A stretch of DNA of 64,000 bases from Dactylis glomerata (taxonomy: Eukaryota; Streptophyta; Magnoliopsida; Poales; Poaceae): contig QXEO01001135.1 of assembly GCA_007115705.1 (NCBI GenBank), forward strand, positions 868,001 to 932,000, written 5' to 3'. Below are positions 60,401 to 64,000 of this stretch, one piece after another. The first letter of the stretch is position 1. Each line of letters starts with the position of its first letter. The notes under the pieces are model-generated. The model was not told the origin of the DNA and ran no database searches. It was given only the letters and a program-made list of their open reading frames with translations. The position numbers were made by a program, and so were the translations under genes.

Positions 60401-60700
60401 ACTACTTGATCTCTCCAAAAAAAAAACCACACGACTTAGCCCTTTACCAGAGCTCAAATCTCACCAAATTTTTTCGACAAACCTCCAGAGGCATAGTAGC
60501 AAAACTATCAAACACCATATTATTGCTCATATTAGTTACTGTTTGCCAATCTTGCAACTTGGCTACTTGTCTATTGATATTTGTTCTACAACCAGAAAAC
60601 CGCTTTGGAGCACAGGCTCCAGTGAGACCATTTTTAATTTTTTTTTAAAGCATCAAATATTTTTGAAAAAAATACTTACATGTAGCAAATAATAAGAACT
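57500..60700. other. Gene-free upstream region of Dr1
   Basis: AT-rich sequence with no supported coding frame. It holds a diverged tandem repeat at about 57989-58320 (words ATATCCAAATTTG and AGGTGAAAAACACAA, each twice) and a CGCACGTTAGCGG motif near 60221. Confidence 0.5.
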
Positions 60701-60701
60701 A

Positions 60702-60859
60702 CTCCCTCCGTTTAGAAATATAAGATGTTTTAGCTTTGTGAAGTGAGTGTATCTAGACATCTTTTAGTGTATAGGTTCGAGCGAATCTATACACTAAAAG
60801 ATGTCTAGATACACTCACTTCATAAAACTAAAACATCTTATATTTCTGAACGGAGGGAG
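60702..60859. mobile_element. Stowaway MITE (Tc1/mariner type)
   Basis: 158 bp, CTCCCTCCGTTTAGAAATAT to its near-exact inverted copy, flanked by TA (60700-60701, 60860-60861). The two arms pair almost completely around a centre at about 60780, so a transcript would form a long hairpin. Confidence 0.92.
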
Positions 60860-60861
60860 TA

Positions 60862-61796
60862 CAAGTCTGTAAATTTTCAATGCAAAATATATTGTACTAA
60901 AAGGACCCTGCGCGTCTTGCCGCGCCATTTTTCTTTTTCAATCATCTATATTTTTCCTATGTTTTGTTATGACAATTATGTTTGCACTATTTTTTGTTGT
61001 TTTTCTTTTTCTTTTGTGGCAATTTTGTTCTCCAACAAGAACTCACCCCAAGTAAAAAATAGAACTCACCCTAATGTACATCCTTACTGATAGGCATGGA
61101 TACCCAACAAAGCAAAGGGAGCAACCGCACAGAACTCCACCACCATGAAAATATCATCCGCTGACATTACATTTCAACAATAATTTAAATTTTTGTTCTA
61201 GTATGTCAAATATTCTAGATTTTGTTGAATATGGCAGCATTCAGAAGATTTACTTTGTACTGTACTGTTCTCTATAATCGCATTGGTTACACTTGTAGTT
61301 AGACATACATGTGCAATGAGAATTAAATTGCTTTAACCTAAATGATTTTTCTACAATTCTAGAAATATAAATGCATAAGCCATCCTTTCTGTAATGTGGG
61401 TAGCTACGCATAGAAGAGATGATCACCCGTACGTTTGATGCTCATGACTCCAGCTTCCTCTTACTTACAGTAGAAGGAAGTGTTACTGTCAATTACTCTA
61501 AGTATAGCGAATAATTTAGCTCTTCACTGAGAATAAACATGTTTGCTGAGCAGCCATTACCCATCAAGATACAAATTAGATACCTAAATAAATAGAGCTG
61601 TTTTACCGTGATTGGCACGGAACATTTGTTCCGTTCAGTTCCGTTAAGTCAAAATTATTCGTAACCGTTGGATGAAATCTCTGATAATTATATCAAATAA
61701 TAATAACGGTTGTGATCGAAAAAAATGCGAAAATGCTTTGCGTACGATACTATGTGTATGACGTCCGTACGACACAGAATCGAACGGGACATGAGC
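60862..61796. other. Gene-free stretch
   Basis: AT-rich with no supported gene. Near 61610-61790 there are several short inverted words (GGAACATTTGTTCC, GTACGATAC, CGTCCGTACGAC), but no element could be defined. Confidence 0.4.
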
Positions 61797-64000
61797 TGTA
61801 ATATCCCAGCATTTAGGATCAAACGAAGGGTAGAACTAGGACCTTTGTGCATTCATGCATCTAAAATCTGAGTAAATTTTTCGCAATTTCAAAAACCTGA
61901 GAGAGCAAAGCTTCTATCTAATCACCTTTAGAGTTAGAGGTTATTAGAATGTTATGGGCTTTGTTATGATCTCTTGATGATGTTGCTTAAGTGATTTTGG
62001 AATTTCATTTTGGTTTTTGAATATTATTAAACTAGAATAAATAATTATTAATACAAGATAACTCAATAACAAATTGAGTTGGATAATAGAAATTGGAATA
62101 AGTTAATAAAGCAAACTGAAATATGACTTTATTAATATTAAACACATTTACAATGTCTTTACATATTGGTAAAGTATAAAGAAAATTACAAAAGTGAAAA
62201 ATAAAAGAAAACTAATCCTAAACTAGCTTTTGCATCTTCAAGATCTTCATGATGATCTTGAATCATCAACCTGCAAAATAAACAGCAAATAAAAGAAAAC
62301 AGAGTTAGGGTTAGTATGGAATTACTCTCAGACTTTGGCAATTATATTGCCATTTGCATCATTGAGTATTTGGACCAAGTTTAGTATCTGTTCTTTTAAT
62401 TACTGGGGGTACAAAGCACTTGGGTACCTAGCCATTTCACATCACGTCCATGAGATGGATCAGATCAACACATAGGCAAGCAGCACACAAGCAGCTCAGT
62501 CACTGGACTGAGAAGGAGCTGCTGGTAGCACCACAGCAACTCAGCTGAGCCAGTAGCTGGTGAAGATGAGCTCGGCCAGAGCATGAAGCTCACAACCGAG
62601 CAGCACAAGACCAGCTCAAAGAACACCAGAGTTCATCCACAGCACCACAAATCCATTAGAACAACACCCAGCAAAACCATGGAGTAACCTGAAGCTCAAG
62701 ACCATCCCAAGAGGAGAAGGACAAGCAACCAGCAGCAAGTCCAGGAGGAGAAGGACAAGCCCAGCAGCTGAACCAGGAGGAGAAGGGCAAGCCAGGAGCA
62801 AGCCGCAACTCACCAACTAGAAGTAGCAGATCAGCCACAAGACCACAACATCAAAGTTTTCCATCACAGGTTGGTATTCTGCACTGAATACCAGCAGTTG
62901 CTTGATAAACAAACAACTGCAAGTATGGTTGGGTCTTGGTAGCTTTTTCCTCAGACTAGCAAAGGGATGCTTTGCTCAGTACATCATTGGAAGTAAATTG
63001 TGCAAAGCCAAACATATATATTCATAGGAAAAGCCTCAGCTTTTGCTTCATAGGCAGATCACAGAAGCCATAGCTACACAGAGCAGACTTGTGTTGGGCA
63101 CATGTCCTGATGGACATGCACCTCAACCACACCAGTTATGCTAGCACTAATTCAAAATCAAGCAGTGGGCACAAAAGTATGCAGAGCACCTCACTACTTA
63201 ACCTAGCCTCAGACCAGCATCATGGGCTTGTACAAAAGGGGCAAGTTTCACCATAAACAGTTCATAGAAAACTGTTGCTGGGCACAGGACCAGATGGTCA
63301 TGCACCTCAACACAACCAGCACTTTAACTGACAATCAGGTCAGTAAATATAATCAAAATCATCTTCCTTGTTACATGACCTAGGAATCATATTTAGTTCA
63401 ATCAAGTTTATAACTGAAACCTTGCAATCAGCAAGATTCAGTCTAACTTGCCTGTCAAATAAACTCACTGACAGAGAGGTGTTGGCACAGCAAAGTCACC
63501 ACCTGACCAAACATAGCCACACAACTGAAATTAGGAATTCAGTTGCACACACATACAGTTACAACATCATGGCATCACTGGAATTAAAACCTAACAGAGC
63601 AAGTTACAGGTGTTAACTGAACATTGCAATAGGGCAAGATTCAGTATCACACCTCTGTTAGAAAAGTTAACTGACAGAGAGAGGAGCACAGTAAGAATAC
63701 CACATGATCAAGCATTTGAACAGCTAACTGAATCCAACACCACAAACTAACATCAGTAGACAGCATCACAGAGATAGGTCTATGAGCTTGGCTCACTGGT
63801 CATGGCCAGATGGCTAGTAACCATGGCCAGAGAAGAGAGGAGAGAGGTAGAAGGAGAAGAACATGCTCACCATACGCCCAGGCGTATGTCTGGATGGCAT
63901 GGCGGGGCAGTGCCCACGCGGCCGGCCAGAGACTACCCGGGGAGGACTTCACCACGGCACCACCGGCGAAGCACACATGCCTGGACCACTGCAAACGTGC
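61797..64000 (+). repeat. LTR of a chromovirus-type gypsy element, cut by the window end
   Basis: It starts TGTAATATCCCAGC, like the LTR at 20068 (TGTAACATCCCGAC). About 400 bp in, it has the same A-rich, ACTAATCCTAAAC-type composition. No purine tract precedes it, so it is probably a 5' LTR or solo LTR. The bases before it (TGAGC) would be the target duplication. Short open frames inside are not convincing. Confidence 0.6.

Overview
The window reads as a stretch of a large, repeat-rich grass genome, most likely Triticeae (wheat, Aegilops, barley, rye or a relative). The evidence is nested LTR retrotransposons whose LTRs start TGATACGTCTC or TGTTGGAATTATGCCC, Stowaway and Tourist-type MITEs, and one plant gene with plant-type introns. 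There is no bacterial-style gene organisation. No database search was possible, so family names rest on recognised motifs.

Layout. 1-3001: 3' part of a plus-strand Ty3/gypsy element ending in a truncated LTR. 3003-7162: 5'-truncated Tat/Athila-like gypsy element with RNase H, integrase, an antisense AT-hook/B3 reading frame and a 343-bp 3' LTR. 7813-9246: solo LTR with target-site duplication (TSD) CTCAT. 9609-10139: small poly(A)-ended retro-insertion. 10974-11814: GC-rich TIR element. 12289-12875: MITE with a second MITE inside it. 12962-13750: remnants of a GRF-type zinc-finger-like gene. About 14250-19782: minus-strand gypsy with LTR, primer site and gag-protease but no RT or integrase. 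19787-about 23200: chromovirus pol tail with chromodomain, then its LTR. About 23210-33471: decayed Copia element carrying a nested PIF/Harbinger transposon (26411-30149) with a Myb-like ORF and a DDE transposase. 34665-51660: LINE-1 type element with a 14-bp TSD, split by a nearly intact Angela/BARE-like Copia (34835-43614) and by an LTR insertion (44645-46329).

The one clear host gene is Dr1 (NC2 beta), minus strand 56951-52274. It has five coding exons, a histone fold and a very long Gln/Pro-rich tail. Its introns hold a tandem duplication, a short Stowaway-like MITE and a probable SINE. Its 5' side (57500-61796) is gene-free with a Stowaway hairpin at 60702-60859. At 61797 another chromovirus-type LTR begins and runs off the window.

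The most unusual object is the antisense reading frame at 5092-5685 inside the Tat-like element. It carries two AT-hook-like motifs and a B3 DNA-binding domain, has its own TATA-like and leader-like sequence, and now contains two stop codons. It looks like a captured host DNA-binding gene, or an accessory gene of the element.
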